Shown: positions 18,784 to 27,780, counted from the stretch's first letter. The stretch is 64,000 nucleotides of DNA from an uncultured Myroides sp. (GCA_913777665.1 CAJYTF010000017.1:1-64000); one strand, 5' to 3'. Program-made: numbers and translations. The notes: generated from the letters alone by a model not told the origin.

Positions 18784-18826
18784 AACAAAATCCTTTGGTC
18801 ATTTACCAAGGGATTTTGTTATTTTT
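18784..18826 (+). terminator. Rho-independent terminator after the secreted esterase
   Basis: AACAAAATCCTTTGGT (18784-18799) pairs with ACCAAGGGATTTTGTT (18805-18820) with one G-T pair, followed by ATTTTTA. The left arm shares 15 bases with the terminator at 14136, so the two are probably related by duplication. Confidence 0.85.
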
Positions 18827-18847
18827 ACACCTTAAATTAAAAACACA

Positions 18848-20125
18848 ATGTGGTTTAAATTGTGGCAGTGCATAGTAAAAGAATTTAAGTTGTTGTTTCG
18901 CGATATTGGCGGATTAATTACCTTATTCATCATGCCGGTAATTTTGGTGGTGGTGGTAACATCTATACAAGACAGCACGTACCAAAGCTTTAGTGCATCA
19001 AAAATTCCTGTTCTTTGGATCGATCATGATCAGGACAGTATTTCCCTGCACGTTAAAAAAGAATTGGAAGCTTCGCAAAGTTTTTCATTAATATCAGCCC
19101 AAAATAATAAATCAATAACCGAAGCAAATGCAAAAGAACTGGTTTTTAAAGGGAAATATCAAATGGCAATTGTAATTCCTAAAAATCTTACCAGCGATTT
19201 AAACATAAAAGTCCGCCAGAACGTAGATGGAATTTTAGACGAAATGGGTATGAGTACTTCTACGTACGATCCTGTTGAAATAGAAAAAAAAGAAATAAGA
19301 CTGTATTTTGATCCGGCTACACAAGCAGCTTTTAAAAATGGAATCAAGAGCAATATTGATAAAATGGTGGCTCAGTTAGAATCTGATGCCATCTATAAAA
19401 CCTTCGAAACACAATTGGGCGGTAGCAGTACAACATCGTTCAACGATACGTTTATCAGCTTTAAAGAAATTGTTCCGCAAGAAAAAAATGCAGATGTTGT
19501 ACCAAATTCAGTTCAACACAACGTTCCGGCTTGGACACTTTTTGCCATTTTCTTTATCATGGTTCCGTTGTCAATCAACATTGTAAAAGAAAAAAATCAG
19601 GGAACATATCTGCGTTTAATCAGCAGCCCAACATCAAACAGTATATTGTACTTAGGTAAAATAATAACGTATTTGGTTATTTGTCTGTTGCAGTTTTACA
19701 CCATTTTAATTATTGCAAAAGTTGTATTTCCATACATGAATTTGCCCGAGCTAAATCTATCATTTAACAAAATAGCTTTAATGTCTGCATTAACGTTAAC
19801 CGCAGGTTTAGCAGCAATTGGCATGGCAATTTTGTTAGGAATTGTAAGTAAAACCCAAGAACAATCGGCACCTTTTGGCGCAACCTTCGTAATTATTCTG
19901 GCAGCTGTTGGTGGTGTTTGGATTCCCGTATTCGCCATGTCGCAAGTTATGCAAATTGCATCAAAAGCATCGCCTATGAACTGGGCATTAAATGGCTATT
20001 ATGATATTATCTTGCGAAATGGTTCGCTAATTGATATTATTCCTGAAATGATATTACTAACTTTGTTTTTTGTTGTTTTTACAACTTGTGCATTGCTATA
20101 TGATAAAAAGAAAAGAACCGTTTAA
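18848..20125 (+). CDS. ABC-2 type transporter permease
   Basis: 425 residues with an N-terminal membrane helix (24-42), a periplasmic domain of about 180 residues, then five helices (about 225-415) in the ABC-2/YhgE-like arrangement. It is the natural partner of the ATPase at 11139, now nearly 7 kb away. Its first 13 bases, ATGTGGTTTAAAT, are identical to the end of that ATPase gene. The thioesterase gene overlaps its 3' end by 26 bp, so it heads the second half of the cluster. Confidence 0.9.
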   Translation: MWFKLWQCIVKEFKLLFRDIGGLITLFIMPVILVVVVTSIQDSTYQSFSASKIPVLWIDHDQDSISLHVKKELEASQSFSLISAQNNKSITEANAKELVFKGKYQMAIVIPKNLTSDLNIKVRQNVDGILDEMGMSTSTYDPVEIEKKEIRLYFDPATQAAFKNGIKSNIDKMVAQLESDAIYKTFETQLGGSSTTSFNDTFISFKEIVPQEKNADVVPNSVQHNVPAWTLFAIFFIMVPLSINIVKEKNQGTYLRLISSPTSNSILYLGKIITYLVICLLQFYTILIIAKVVFPYMNLPELNLSFNKIALMSALTLTAGLAAIGMAILLGIVSKTQEQSAPFGATFVIILAAVGGVWIPVFAMSQVMQIASKASPMNWALNGYYDIILRNGSLIDIIPEMILLTLFFVVFTTCALLYDKKKRTV

Positions 20126-20546
20126 CCAAGGCAAAACCTTACAGCATACCGAACATTTTAAGGTAAAGTTTAACCAGACCGATGCATTGGGCATTGTTTG
20201 GCACGGCAACTATATCGATTATTTCGAAGATGGTCGCGAGGCTTTTGGTCGCCATTACGGCATTTCTTACAAACATGTGCAGGATCACGGTTTTGCAACG
20301 CCGATTGTTAAAACGCAAAGCGAGCATAAAAAACCGTTGCGATATGCCGATGACGCGTATATAGTAACCACTTTTATAGATTCGCCTGCTGCCAAAATGA
20401 TTTTTAGTTTCGAAATTTACAATGCACAGCACGAATTGGTTTGTGTAGGCGAAACAACGCAGGTTTTTACAGATTTCGCCGGAAATTTAATCATCACCGT
20501 TCCCGAGTTTTTTGAACAGTGGAAACAAAAAGTAGGTTTGTTGTAA
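20100..20546 (+). CDS. 4-hydroxybenzoyl-CoA-type acyl thioesterase (hotdog)
   Basis: 148 residues. The start at 20100 (MIKRKEPFNQ) is preferred to 20070, which would run deeper into the permease gene. NQTDALGIVWHGNYIDYFEDGREAF is the classic catalytic region of 4HBT/YbgC thioesterases, with the Asp of TDALG as general base or nucleophile. It may release stalled or finished chains from ACP. Its stop and the next start share a TAATG overlap at 20544-20548. Confidence 0.88.
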   Translation: MIKRKEPFNQGKTLQHTEHFKVKFNQTDALGIVWHGNYIDYFEDGREAFGRHYGISYKHVQDHGFATPIVKTQSEHKKPLRYADDAYIVTTFIDSPAAKMIFSFEIYNAQHELVCVGETTQVFTDFAGNLIITVPEFFEQWKQKVGLL

Positions 20547-21676
20547 TGGCAGTTTTTATTCACGATACCAATATCATTAGTCCGTTGGGTTTTTCAACCG
20601 ACGATAATTTCCAAAAGATTCTTTCGGGAACATCGGCTATTGAGAAGGTTTTTATTAATGACAAGATTGGATCTGTTTATGCAGGAAAAATTAATGACGA
20701 ATTGTTCAACAACCATTTTCAATCGATAAATGCTGATTTTAAAGGATCGCGAATTGAAAAATTATTGATTGCAGCCCTTTCCCCTATTGTGGAGAAAAAT
20801 CCGATTAAAGACGATTCGGTTTTAATACTTTCAACAACCAAAGGAAACATCGCCGCATTAGCAAATAATGATTTAAGCGGAGCTTTCATTGATCAATTTT
20901 CAAAAAACATCAACAATTATTTTGGCTTTAAAACCGAACCAATTGTCGTTTCAAATGCTTGTACATCGGGAGTTGTAGCGATTTCTTTAGCCAAACGATT
21001 CATAGAAATGGAACAATTTACCAATGCGTATGTTGTGGCTGTTGATGAATTAACGCCATTTGTAGTTTCGGGTTTTCAATCGTTTCAGGCAATGAGCAAT
21101 GAGCCTTGTAAACCTTATGATGCCGATAGAACCGGAGTAAATCTGGGCGAAGCAGCTGTTGCAGTTTTTGTATCGAATGAAAATCGAACGGAATCAATAC
21201 AAATTTTGGGCGATGCCAATATCAATGATGCCAACCATATTTCGGGACCATCACGCACAGGAGAAGGTTTGTTTTTAAGTATTGAAAAAGCTCTAAAAGA
21301 AGCCCAAATCACATCAAACAAAATAGATTATATTTCGGCACACGGCACCGCTACCCTATTTAACGACGAAATGGAAGCTGTTGCTTTTAACCGATTAAAC
21401 CTGCAAAATGTTCCAGCAAATAGCTTAAAAGGATATTTTGGTCACACATTAGGTGCATCGGGCTTGTTGGAAACCGTTATTACCATAGAAAGTTTAAAAA
21501 ACAACGTGTTAATTCCTTCTTTTGGCTACCAACAGCAAGGAACAACGCAGCAAATAAACATCATTACCAAAAAAGAACAAAAAACGCTTAAAACGGCTTT
21601 AAAAACAGCATCGGGTTTTGGCGGAAGCAATTCTGCAATGATTCTGGTTAAAAATTCAGAAAATGTACGCAATTAG
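20546..21676 (+). CDS. Beta-ketoacyl-ACP synthase
   Basis: 376 residues from the TAATG start at 20546; a longer frame from 20519 overlaps the thioesterase. The catalytic set is complete: C139 in VSNACTSGV, His in SAHGTATLFND, His in FGHTLGASG, and the GFGGSNS loop. It is shorter than FabF (about 410 residues), like the KS enzymes of aryl-polyene clusters (ApeO/ApeR type). It overlaps the following KS-like gene by 14 bp, which points to a complex. Confidence 0.87.
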   Translation: MAVFIHDTNIISPLGFSTDDNFQKILSGTSAIEKVFINDKIGSVYAGKINDELFNNHFQSINADFKGSRIEKLLIAALSPIVEKNPIKDDSVLILSTTKGNIAALANNDLSGAFIDQFSKNINNYFGFKTEPIVVSNACTSGVVAISLAKRFIEMEQFTNAYVVAVDELTPFVVSGFQSFQAMSNEPCKPYDADRTGVNLGEAAVAVFVSNENRTESIQILGDANINDANHISGPSRTGEGLFLSIEKALKEAQITSNKIDYISAHGTATLFNDEMEAVAFNRLNLQNVPANSLKGYFGHTLGASGLLETVITIESLKNNVLIPSFGYQQQGTTQQINIITKKEQKTLKTALKTASGFGGSNSAMILVKNSENVRN

Positions 21677-22253
21677 TAAATTCATAAATATCAGTCAAAA
21701 TGTTGTCTGTGAAAGCGGCAAGCCCATCTTTCATAATCAGGAAGATACTTTTGCTGCGTTTATGAAAAACGTGTATAAAAGCTTGAACATATCGTACCCG
21801 AAATTTTATAAAATGGACGATTTGTGCAAATTGGCTTTTATTGCAAGTGAATTACTTTTGCATAACGAAACAGAGAAAGAAATCGCCTTGCTTTTCAGTA
21901 ACAACGAAGCAAGTTTAGATACCGATTTAAAACATCAGCAAAGCATTCAAAATCCAGAAGATTATTACCCAAGTCCGGCGGTTTTTGTGTACACGCTGCC
22001 CAATATTACCATTGGCGAAGTGAGTATTCGTCATCAGTTAAAAAGCGAAAGTGCGTTTTTTGTAGCAGAAAATTATCAAACCGAATACCTGCACAAATAC
22101 GCGGAATATCTGCTAAAAACCAATAAAGCACAAAAGGTTTTGTGTGGTTGGATCCACTTTTTAGAAGGAGATTACAAAGCTGATTTTTATCTGGTGGAAA
22201 AAATGGGTATTTTAGAGCATTCAAAAGAACAAATTAACGATATAACAAAATAA
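21663..22253 (+). CDS. Truncated beta-ketoacyl synthase-like protein (N-terminal KS domain only)
   Basis: 196 residues resembling the stand-alone KS-like N-terminal domain family (Ketoacyl-synt_2, ApeC-like). SPAVFVYTLPNITIGEVSIRHQLKSES matches the region before a ketosynthase nucleophile, but no nucleophile Cys or catalytic His loop follows. It is probably a non-catalytic partner that helps select or position the starter. It overlaps the upstream KS by 14 bp and ends 1 bp before an ACP. Confidence 0.72.
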   Translation: MYAISKFINISQNVVCESGKPIFHNQEDTFAAFMKNVYKSLNISYPKFYKMDDLCKLAFIASELLLHNETEKEIALLFSNNEASLDTDLKHQQSIQNPEDYYPSPAVFVYTLPNITIGEVSIRHQLKSESAFFVAENYQTEYLHKYAEYLLKTNKAQKVLCGWIHFLEGDYKADFYLVEKMGILEHSKEQINDITK

Positions 22254-22254
22254 A

Positions 22255-22512
22255 ATGGACGCATTAAAGCAAGAATTAAAAGAACGCATTATTAACGCAT
22301 TGAATTTAGAAGATATTTCTATTGATGATATTCAGGATAACGATCCGCTTTTTGGCGACGGTTTAGGTTTGGATTCTATTGATGCATTGGAACTAATCGT
22401 GCTTTTAGACAAAGAATACGGAATAAAATTAGCCGATCCAAAACAAGGAAAAGAAATTTTTCAATCAGTTGAAACAATGGCTCAATTTGTAGCTGCAAAC
22501 CGTACAAAATAA
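22255..22512 (+). CDS. Acyl carrier protein
   Basis: 85 residues with attachment Ser S41 in GLGLDSIDALEL, the DSI form typical of aryl-polyene ACPs. It starts 1 bp after the KS-like gene and its stop overlaps the next KS start (TAATG). It is probably the carrier for the polyene chain, while the ACP at 6381 may serve another branch. Confidence 0.9.
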   Translation: MDALKQELKERIINALNLEDISIDDIQDNDPLFGDGLGLDSIDALELIVLLDKEYGIKLADPKQGKEIFQSVETMAQFVAANRTK

Positions 22513-23705
22513 TGCAGAAAAAAGTTGCAATAACAGGAATGGGTATTATATCTTCCATCGGCTTATCGGTCGAAGAAAATTTCCAGTCGTTAATTTCTAA
22601 AAAAAGCGGTATTTCAGATTTGGAAAATATCCAAACCCGTCATGCTTCAGAAATTAAGGTCGGCGAAATTAAAATTACCAACCAAGAATTGCAACAACTG
22701 TTGAATTTACCTGATGAAAATACCTTTACACGAACCGGTTTATTGGGTGCGTATGCTGCTAAAAAGGCGCTTGAAAGTGCCGGTATTTCTGATATAAACG
22801 AACTACGTACCGGATTGATTTCATCGACTAGTGTTGCTGGAATGGATTTTACCGAGAAGCACTACAAAAAGTACGAGGAACATCCGGAATATCAAAAGTA
22901 TATTCAAAGTCACGATGCCGGCGATTCATCAAACAAAATCGCCAATTATTTAGGTTTAAAAGGATTTGTAACTACCATTTCAACTGCGTGTTCATCGGCT
23001 GCAAATGCCATAATGTTGGGCGCAAGCATGATTGAAAATGGTTATTTAGACCGAGTAATTGTGGGCGGAACCGATGCGTTGAGTAAGTTTACCATTAATG
23101 GTTTTAAAACACTGATGATTTTGTCTGATACTTACAACACTCCTTTTGACAATAACCGTAAAGGTTTGAATTTGGGTGAAGCTGCGGCTTATCTGGTGTT
23201 GGAATCTGATGGGGTAATCAAAAAAAGCAACAAAAAAGTTTTGGCTTACGTGGCTGGTTATGGCAATGCAAACGATGCATTTCATCAAACAGCATCGTCA
23301 GAAAATGGTGAAGGCGCATATTTGGCAATGAAACAGGCTTTTGAAAAAGCTTCTATCCTACCCGATCAAATTGATTACATCAATGTTCACGGAACGGCAA
23401 CACCAAACAACGATTTATCTGAAGGTCGAGCCATAAGCAGAATTTTCAGCAAGGTGCCAAAATTTAGTTCAACCAAAGCATTTACAGGTCATACCTTAGC
23501 TGCTGCTGCGGCAATTGAAGCGGTTTACAGCGTACTGGCGTTGCAAAACAACATCATCTTCCCTAACCTGAATTTTAAAACACCTATGGAAGAATTGAAT
23601 ATTGTTCCCGAAACCGAAGTTGTTCAAACCGAAATTAATCATGTACTTTCAAATTCTTTCGGATTTGGCGGAAATTGTTCCACTTTAATCTTTTCGAAAC
23701 AGTAA
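22512..23705 (+). CDS. Beta-ketoacyl-ACP synthase (FabF-like)
   Basis: 397 residues with C160 in STACSSAANA, His in NVHGTATPNND, His in FTGHTLAAAA and SFGFGGNCS near the end. It appears to be an active condensing enzyme. In aryl-polyene systems such a KS pairs with a chain-length-factor-like protein; the likely partner here is at 24405, now separated from it by a transposase gene. Confidence 0.9.
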   Translation: MQKKVAITGMGIISSIGLSVEENFQSLISKKSGISDLENIQTRHASEIKVGEIKITNQELQQLLNLPDENTFTRTGLLGAYAAKKALESAGISDINELRTGLISSTSVAGMDFTEKHYKKYEEHPEYQKYIQSHDAGDSSNKIANYLGLKGFVTTISTACSSAANAIMLGASMIENGYLDRVIVGGTDALSKFTINGFKTLMILSDTYNTPFDNNRKGLNLGEAAAYLVLESDGVIKKSNKKVLAYVAGYGNANDAFHQTASSENGEGAYLAMKQAFEKASILPDQIDYINVHGTATPNNDLSEGRAISRIFSKVPKFSSTKAFTGHTLAAAAAIEAVYSVLALQNNIIFPNLNFKTPMEELNIVPETEVVQTEINHVLSNSFGFGGNCSTLIFSKQ

Positions 23706-23751
23706 ATTGCTTTTTGTAAAGAGCAAAATTAGGTTAGGTTGCTTTTTGTAT
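23706..23751 (+). repeat. Short direct repeats before the transposase gene
   Basis: TTGCTTTTTGTA occurs at about 23707 and again at about 23741, upstream of the transposase start. They could mark the left boundary of the inserted element, but no full hairpin end is seen. Confidence 0.3.
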
Positions 23752-23790
23752 TTAACAATGTTGTGGTTTTTGTATATTTATTAAAAAATC

Positions 23791-24228
23791 ATGGGTCATT
23801 CATTCAATAAAATATGGATACATTGTATTTGGTCAACCAAAGATCGATCGCATTTAATAGTGCCTGATATTGAAACGATAGTTTACAATTTTATTAGTGA
23901 TCAGCTGCGTGAAATAGATTGTCCAGTGAGGATAATAAACGGTATGCCTGACCATGTTCATTGTTTGTTTTTGCTTAATCCTCAAAAATCTATAGCTGAA
24001 GTTATTAAACAGATAAAAGGAAGCAGTTCTCATTTTATCAACCAAAATAATTTAACTAATGGAAAATTTTCTTGGCAAACAGGCTACGCAGCTTATTCTG
24101 TTTCAGAGTCTGTGTTAGATAAAGTTTTTTATTACATAAAAAATCAAAAAATACATCATCAAAAGAAATCTTTTCAGCAAGAATACAACGATTTTTTAAA
24201 AATTTATGGCTTTAAGCAGGATAAATAA
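23791..24228 (+). mobile_element. IS200/IS605-type REP-associated tyrosine transposase (RAYT-like)
   Basis: 145 residues of the Y1 transposase (TnpA) family. The HUH motif is HVH in GMPDHVHCLFLL, and the catalytic Tyr is likely in KVFYYIKNQKIHH. Single-strand transposases of this size act on DNA hairpins. A perfect 26-bp palindrome lies 37 bp downstream. There is no tnpB. The gene sits between two ketosynthase-family genes that are normally adjacent, so it is an insertion in the pigment cluster, same strand as the operon. Confidence 0.85.
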
Positions 24229-24265
24229 ATGGTTAAAACCATTTTCATGAGATAATTTTACTCTA

Positions 24266-24291
24266 TAGCCCACGGTTTAAACCGTGGGCTA
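24266..24291. repeat. Perfect 26-bp palindrome next to the transposase
   Basis: Arms TAGCCCACGGTTT and AAACCGTGGGCTA are exactly complementary with no loop. The position and GC-rich stem suggest a REP/BIME-like element or the recognition hairpin of the transposase at 23791. There is no T run, so it is not a standard terminator. Confidence 0.7.
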
Positions 24292-24355
24292 TTAAGTTGA
24301 AACAGATAAAACAACCGTTTAACAGTTTATAGAAATAGGTCTATTAATAAAAATG

Positions 24356-24387
24356 TTTTAAGCATTTCAACAAAAAATGTAAATTTG
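24356..24387 (+). promoter_or_regulatory. Probable promoter downstream of the transposase insertion
   Basis: TAAATTTG at 24380-24387 is a perfect TAnnTTTG, with TTTT at 24356-24359 in the -33 position 20 bp upstream. It lies 17 bp before the next gene and could drive the rest of the cluster. Confidence 0.5.
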
Positions 24388-24404
24388 TATTTAAGCTAAA
24401 CTAA

Positions 24405-25454
24405 ATGAAAAACTGCTATATAAACGGTATCGGCAACGTAAGTATTCAATCGGTTGATTTCGATCTATTTGAATCAGAAGCTACTGAAATTCAGATATTA
24501 AACAAAGCACAACAACCATCATACAAAGATTTAATTCCTCCGGCAATGAGTCGCCGTATGGCTAAAGGAGTAAAAATGGGCATTTATGCAGCCAATAAAG
24601 CGTTGTTTAATGCCAAAATGGTTGATCCACAGGCTGTAATTGTTGGAACCGGTTTGGGATGTATCGAAGATTCTGAGAAGTTTCTGGATGCAATTATTGA
24701 TAATGACGAACAGTTTTTAACTCCAACTGCTTTTATACAGTCAACCCACAACACTGTTGCGGCACAAATCGCCTTACATTTGCAGTGTAAAGCGTACAAT
24801 TTTACCTACGTAAACGGAGCAAATTCGTTTGAAAGCGCCTTGTTTGATGCTTTTATGCAGTTGAAATATTTTAACAAGGAAAATATATTGATTGGCGGAG
24901 TTGATGAAATTGCGCCCTACACTTTTTCAATGTACGAAATGATTGGAAAAGTAAAGCAGAGTGGGGAAGAACTGAACTTTAAAAACCCACAGACAAAAGG
25001 AATTGCGTTGGCAGAAGGAGCTACTTTTTTTGCTTTATCGAACCACAGAACAAACAACAGTTATGCTGAGGTTTTAGATGTGATGCTTTTTAATTCTTTT
25101 AAAAACGACGAAGCTGCCGAAATCACTGCTTTTTTGAAAAAAAATAATTTTTCTGTTGATGATTTAGATGTAGTGTTTTTTGGGGTAAATGCAGATGCTC
25201 ATCAGCAAGAATTTTACAACAGAATGAAGGCTGTTTTTAGTGAAATTCCGCAGGGTTATTACCAACATATTTCAGGAAGTTACGATACGGCATCGGCTTT
25301 TGGCTTAAAAGTTGCAGCAGAAATCATACAAAAACAACAATATCCAAAATCTGTTCAATACAACGATATCAAGCCAAATAAAATTGAAAAAGTGTTGATG
25401 ATTAATCAATTCAACAATACCGATTTTAGTTTTGTTCTACTTTCAAAATGTTAA
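24405..25454 (+). CDS. Beta-ketoacyl synthase-like chain-length factor
   Basis: 349 residues of the KS fold (SRRMAKGVKMGIYAANKAL, VGTGLGC). The nucleophile loop reads TYVNGANSFESAL, without the Cys, and the His loop HGTAT is absent (FFGVNADAHQQ). It is therefore a non-condensing partner, as in KS/CLF pairs, probably for the KS at 22512. It overlaps the deacetylase gene by 7 bp. Whether it retains decarboxylase activity cannot be told. Confidence 0.8.
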   Translation: MKNCYINGIGNVSIQSVDFDLFESEATEIQILNKAQQPSYKDLIPPAMSRRMAKGVKMGIYAANKALFNAKMVDPQAVIVGTGLGCIEDSEKFLDAIIDNDEQFLTPTAFIQSTHNTVAAQIALHLQCKAYNFTYVNGANSFESALFDAFMQLKYFNKENILIGGVDEIAPYTFSMYEMIGKVKQSGEELNFKNPQTKGIALAEGATFFALSNHRTNNSYAEVLDVMLFNSFKNDEAAEITAFLKKNNFSVDDLDVVFFGVNADAHQQEFYNRMKAVFSEIPQGYYQHISGSYDTASAFGLKVAAEIIQKQQYPKSVQYNDIKPNKIEKVLMINQFNNTDFSFVLLSKC

Positions 25455-26221
25455 GGCACAAGTACATAAAATGGTTTTTTATTGTTCTTTTAGCATGGTT
25501 GTGTTGTGCTTATTTTTTGGGTAAACTACCTTTGGGGTTAATTTTTATTGCGTTATTTTTTTGGTTGGGAATTACCGCTTGGGGATCGTTCGACATTAGA
25601 TTAAATTACTTTGTAAAAGCACATTCATCAAACAAAAAAATCAATCGAAATGTAGTTGCACTAACGTTTGATGACGGACCGACAGAAATTACTCCTGAAA
25701 TTTTAAATCTGCTGGAAAAATACAATCAAAAAGCAACATTCTTCTGTATTGGAAAGCAAATCGAAAAACATCCCGAAATCTTAAAAAACATAGTCGGGCA
25801 GGGGCATACAATCGCAAATCATACTTATTCGCATACCAATAAAATGGGATTTTTATCGAAAAAGGAAGTTGATAACGAAATAGCATCAACCCAAAACATC
25901 ATTCAACAGACTACAGGGAAAATTCCAAATTTATTCAGACCACCTTTCGGAGTTACAAACCCAAATATAGCGTGGGCTTGCAAAGAAAATAGGGTAGAGG
26001 TGATTGGTTGGAATGTTCGATCGTTAGATACTGTAATAGCATCAGAAGATAAAATTTTAAGTCGAATTTTAGATCGATTTGAAAAAGGTTCGATAATTTT
26101 GCTGCACGATACATCAACCAAAACATTGAATGTATTGGAACGATTGTTGATAATTATGGAAGAGAAACAAATACAATCGGTTACGGTTGACGAATTACTT
26201 AATATTAAAGCATACAAATAA
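25448..26221 (+). CDS. Polysaccharide deacetylase (NodB) family protein
   Basis: 257 residues. Two N-terminal hydrophobic segments (8-25 and 28-45) anchor a NodB domain with the catalytic/metal Asp pair in LTFDDGP (D75, D76), metal ligands in NHTYSH, and RPPFG. Such proteins hydrolyse N- or O-acyl groups of carbohydrates. Here the flexirubin context suggests an accessory role, such as de-acylation, that cannot be defined. A TAATG overlap links it to the LolA-like gene. Confidence 0.82.
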   Translation: MLRHKYIKWFFIVLLAWLCCAYFLGKLPLGLIFIALFFWLGITAWGSFDIRLNYFVKAHSSNKKINRNVVALTFDDGPTEITPEILNLLEKYNQKATFFCIGKQIEKHPEILKNIVGQGHTIANHTYSHTNKMGFLSKKEVDNEIASTQNIIQQTTGKIPNLFRPPFGVTNPNIAWACKENRVEVIGWNVRSLDTVIASEDKILSRILDRFEKGSIILLHDTSTKTLNVLERLLIIMEEKQIQSVTVDELLNIKAYK

Positions 26222-26844
26222 TGAAAAATATTTTTTTAGGAATGTTCTTTTTTGCATCGGTTTTAGGATTTTCACAAACGCAGATGTCAGCTAACGAAGT
26301 AACATCGTTTAAAAAAGAAGTACAAAACCAAGCGGGTAAAACAACTACAATTGCTGCCGATTTTGAAGAAACAAAACACGTAAGCGTTCTGAAAAACGCA
26401 TCGAAATCATCAGGAATTTTACGTTTTAAAGGCGAAAAATTGCTTTGGCAATACAACGCACCTAAAAAAAATGCGATGTTGTTTAACAAAAACAGTTTAA
26501 AGATCAAAAACGAAAAAGGTAAAATTACATCGTTCGATTTGAACAAAAACAAACGTTTTAAGCAGCTACAGCAATTAATGGTTGGCAGTTATACGGGAAA
26601 TTTGTTCGATGAGAAATCGTTCAATATAACCTATTTTAAAAACGGAACTACGCGTTTTGCCGTGTTAAAACCAAAAAGTAAAAACATGAGTAAGCACATT
26701 AAAGAAGTTACTTTAACGTTTTTAAACAATGAAGATACGGTTTCGGAGATTAAAATCGTAGAGAGTTCAAACGATTATTCTTTAATCAAACTAAAAAATA
26801 AAAAATTAAACACCGCATTGGGCGATAGTGTTTTTCAATTATAA
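26221..26844 (+). CDS. LolA-like outer-membrane lipoprotein carrier protein
   Basis: 207 residues with a Sec signal (residues 1-19, GFSQ). The pattern ADFEETKHVSVLKNASKSSGILRFKGEKLLWQYNAP is the open half-barrel of LolA, with F/W residues lining the pocket. LolA homologues bind hydrophobic cargo in the periplasm. In aryl-polyene and flexirubin clusters such a protein is a candidate carrier of the pigment lipid to the outer membrane. The unit ends with a bidirectional terminator. Confidence 0.82.
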   Translation: MKNIFLGMFFFASVLGFSQTQMSANEVTSFKKEVQNQAGKTTTIAADFEETKHVSVLKNASKSSGILRFKGEKLLWQYNAPKKNAMLFNKNSLKIKNEKGKITSFDLNKNKRFKQLQQLMVGSYTGNLFDEKSFNITYFKNGTTRFAVLKPKSKNMSKHIKEVTLTFLNNEDTVSEIKIVESSNDYSLIKLKNKKLNTALGDSVFQL

Positions 26845-26845
26845 C

Positions 26846-26875
26846 AAAAAGCCGTTCATTTGAACGGCTTTTTTT
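26846..26875. terminator. Bidirectional terminator
   Basis: AAAAAGCCGTTCA and TGAACGGCTTTTTTT form a tight hairpin between the LolA-like gene and the convergent SDR gene, with T runs on both strands. Confidence 0.88.
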
Positions 26876-27590
26876 ATGGATTTGTAGAAAAAATAGAACC
26901 ATTAGCAATTAACGCTCTGCTTTTCATCTTCAAAATATCGCGTACCCATTCAGCAAAATCTTCGGGTTGTAAAACGCTGTTCGGATTTCCGTCGGTTAAA
27001 CCACCATCAATACTCATATCGGTAGCAATCGTACTCGGTGTCAACGTAAATACACGAATATTGCTTTTGCGCCATTCTGCCATCATAGACTGCGATAAAG
27101 AAATCACTGCTGCTTTAGATGCCGCGTAGGCAGACATGTTCGCCCCGCCTTTTAAACCAGCTGTAGAAGCTACGTTAATAACATCGCCGCTGCCGTTTTG
27201 TTTCATGTACGGATAAACCGCCATTGCCGTGTAATAAACTCCAAAAAGATTTGTTTGCATTACTTGTTCCCAATCTGCAGCAGGCATATCTTCTAATTTA
27301 CCAAACCAGCCAATTCCGGCATTATTTACCAAAATATCTACACTACCAAGTTTTGATACCAATTCTTTAATACCATTATCAACCTCTGTTTTATCGGCAA
27401 CATTAAAAACTGAATATGTAGCTTTTACACCACTTTTTTGTAATTCTGCAACCGTATTTTTTAAGAGATCTTCGTTACGGCCGGTAATTCCTATGTTTAC
27501 ACCTTCTTGTGCAAGCAGCAGGGCAACAGCTTTACCCAAACCACGACCACCACCGGTAATTATTGCGTTTTTTCCTTTTAATGAACTCAT
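26874..27590 (-). CDS. Short-chain dehydrogenase (3-ketoacyl-ACP reductase-like)
   Basis: 238 residues with TGGGRGLG for cofactor binding, NNAG near 90 and YAASKAA as the catalytic Tyr/Lys. It is the only minus-strand gene in the interior of the cluster. It is typical of the flavobacterial FabG-like reductases often called ketoacyl reductases. It may be unrelated to the pigment and simply inserted here, or serve as a second reductase. Confidence 0.85.
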   Translation of the reverse strand: MSSLKGKNAIITGGGRGLGKAVALLLAQEGVNIGITGRNEDLLKNTVAELQKSGVKATYSVFNVADKTEVDNGIKELVSKLGSVDILVNNAGIGWFGKLEDMPAADWEQVMQTNLFGVYYTAMAVYPYMKQNGSGDVINVASTAGLKGGANMSAYAASKAAVISLSQSMMAEWRKSNIRVFTLTPSTIATDMSIDGGLTDGNPNSVLQPEDFAEWVRDILKMKSRALIANGSIFSTNP

Positions 27591-27780
27591 ATTTTTAAAT
27601 CGAATTAAATTAATTAAGTATTACAAATTTCTGAAAATAATGTTTGAAATCATTTCTTTTAAAAGTTAAGAAAAACCTATTGTTTTAATGAATGTCTTTA
27701 CCTTTTTTAAACAGATAAATAAAACTGGGGTTGATGGTACTTTAAAATAAATCATTAATTTCGCTTTTTAAACAATTTGT

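Noticed and set aside
25903-26217. Antisense frame in the deacetylase gene
   Set aside because: Shadow of a well-supported NodB-domain gene.
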